From Pseudobythopirellula maris (GTDB lineage Bacteria; Planctomycetota; Planctomycetia; Pirellulales; Lacipirellulaceae), in contig NZ_SJPQ01000001.1 in the NCBI RefSeq assembly GCF_007859945.1, positions 1,116,001 to 1,180,000 on the forward strand: a DNA stretch of 64,000 nucleotides. The letters are read 5' to 3'. Shown in pieces: positions 63,261 through 64,000 of the stretch; position 1 is the first letter of the stretch; every line of letters begins with the position of its first letter. The position numbers and the translations under genes are program-made. A model generated the notes under the pieces. It was not told where the DNA came from, ran no database searches, and saw only the letters and a program-made list of their open reading frames with translations.

Positions 63261-64000
63261 ATGCCTAAACCCCAGGCTTTCAGCGCAAGTCGCCTCCGGC
63301 TTCTGATCACCACGACCGCACTGCTCGTCGCCACAAACGCCCAAGCCTTCGACGTGTTCTGGACCGGCGGCGTCGGCTCCTGGACCTCCGGGGGCAATTG
63401 GGACGCCCAGGCCGAACCCGACTCCTTCTTCGAAGACGTGCCGATCATCAACAACGGCGGCACGGCGACGCTCAGCACCTCGGCGATCGGCGCCGCCGGA
63501 TTGGTGCTCGGCCAATCGGCGGGCGACTCGGGCACGGTGATCATCCAGCCGGGCGGCGACCTGGAATTGATCGACACGCCGGGAGCGGCGTCGCTCGTCC
63601 CGCCGGACGGCATCGCCAACATCGGCCTCGCCGGCCAAGCCTTGCTCGAGGTTCACGGCGGCGGGTCGTTCAGCTCCACCTCGATCGACATCAACGCCTT
63701 GGGCGCTCTGCGCGTGGGGACCGCCGGGGCGGGCGGCGCCACGGTCGCCTCGACAGGCTCGCTGTTCAACGACGGCGTCCTCGAGGTTCGCGGCGCGGGC
63801 CACGCCTTCACGGTCGCCACCAACGCCTCGCTCGAGGGCAACAGCGTCTTCGTACCGCACCTCACTTCAAGCGTGCACTCCGCCATCGGCGTGACGGGCA
63901 ACGCCGCTCTGGGTGGCGTGCTGCGGCCCATGGCGACCGGCGTTGTCCCGGCGGTTGGCGACAGCTGGGACCTGATCGACGCGGAGACGATTTCGGGCGG
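63261..64000 (+). CDS. Exported repeat protein, cut by the right edge
   Basis: The frame runs from ATG at 63261 to the window end (246 residues seen). A signal peptide (RLRLLITTTALLVATNAQA) is followed by beta-rich repeats of autotransporter/adhesin character (VFWTGGVGSWTSGGNWD, GTVIIQPGGDLELIDTPG, ASLEGNSVFVPHL). The end is missing, so a PEP-CTERM sorting signal, common in such planctomycete proteins, cannot be checked. It follows the second DUF1559 gene by about 290 bases on the same strand, and may belong to the same locus. GGAG lies before the ATG. Confidence 0.8.
   Translation, partial: MPKPQAFSASRLRLLITTTALLVATNAQAFDVFWTGGVGSWTSGGNWDAQAEPDSFFEDVPIINNGGTATLSTSAIGAAGLVLGQSAGDSGTVIIQPGGDLELIDTPGAASLVPPDGIANIGLAGQALLEVHGGGSFSSTSIDINALGALRVGTAGAGGATVASTGSLFNDGVLEVRGAGHAFTVATNASLEGNSVFVPHLTSSVHSAIGVTGNAALGGVLRPMATGVVPAVGDSWDLIDAETISG

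Overview
The window is GC-rich chromosomal DNA from a planctomycete, most likely order Pirellulales and perhaps a Lacipirellulaceae-like genus (the family is a guess). The evidence is two DUF1559 pseudopilin-like proteins, two PEP-CTERM proteins (one with a dockerin), a giant beta-helix protein with the planctomycete N-terminal LEDRRVLA motif, a FecR/LamG protein beside an ECF sigma factor, and several planctomycete-type small or hypothetical proteins. No rRNA, CRISPR array, prophage or complete insertion sequence was seen.

Layout. 1-4.2 kb: rpoD (cut by the left edge), dnaG and a membrane-anchored HtrA-like protease, all on the minus strand. 4.6-9.6 kb: a zinc-ribbon membrane protein, aat, a cystathionine gamma-synthase-like enzyme and a secreted PQQ-type beta-propeller, separated by intergenic hairpin repeats. 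9.7-12.4 kb: an A/T-richer membrane protein, a translationally coupled pair of small genes, and a PEP-CTERM protein with a strong terminator. 12.9-16.2 kb: trpS, pyrD, a small lipoprotein and an HU protein. 16.7-23.3 kb: a minus-strand run of YkgJ-like protein, cysteine-desulfurase-like enzyme, moaA, moaE, moaD and a large FAD/Fe-S oxidoreductase; moaE and moaA overlap. 23.5-35.8 kb: LON-domain protein, RNase D, NhaD-like antiporter, mfnB-like gene, small proteins, a CheY-like receiver, HEAT/TPR protein, thioredoxin-YHS protein and rho after a 1.4-kb gene-free stretch. 35.9-43.5 kb: tRNA-Ser(GGA), the 1743-residue beta-helix protein, and a glycoamylase-like enzyme. 43.8-53.2 kb: HAD phosphatase, egtD-egtB, phytase-like dockerin/PEP-CTERM protein, tRNA-Val(UAC), aldose epimerase, DUF457-like membrane protein, and an Anbu proteasome-like peptidase followed by a transglutaminase.

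The most interesting region is 53.4-64.0 kb. On the minus strand an ECF sigma factor, a membrane FecR/LamG protein, a DUF1559 pseudopilin, a GH2 beta-galactosidase and a GH16 glycanase follow one another with small gaps. A second DUF1559 protein and a repeat-rich secreted protein diverge from the sigma factor. I read this as a surface-sensing polysaccharide-use locus without SusC/SusD, in which a pseudopilin occupies the place of a transport component. This is inference from gene order.

The other theme is non-coding repeats. A 156-157 bp element with terminal inverted repeats occurs twice in opposite orientation (44511-44667 and 53290-53445) and looks like a TA-inserting MITE; its end supplies the stop codon of the GH16 gene. 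Several other hairpin families lie between genes, and some form the C-termini or stop codons of aat, the cystathionine synthase-like gene and pyrD.
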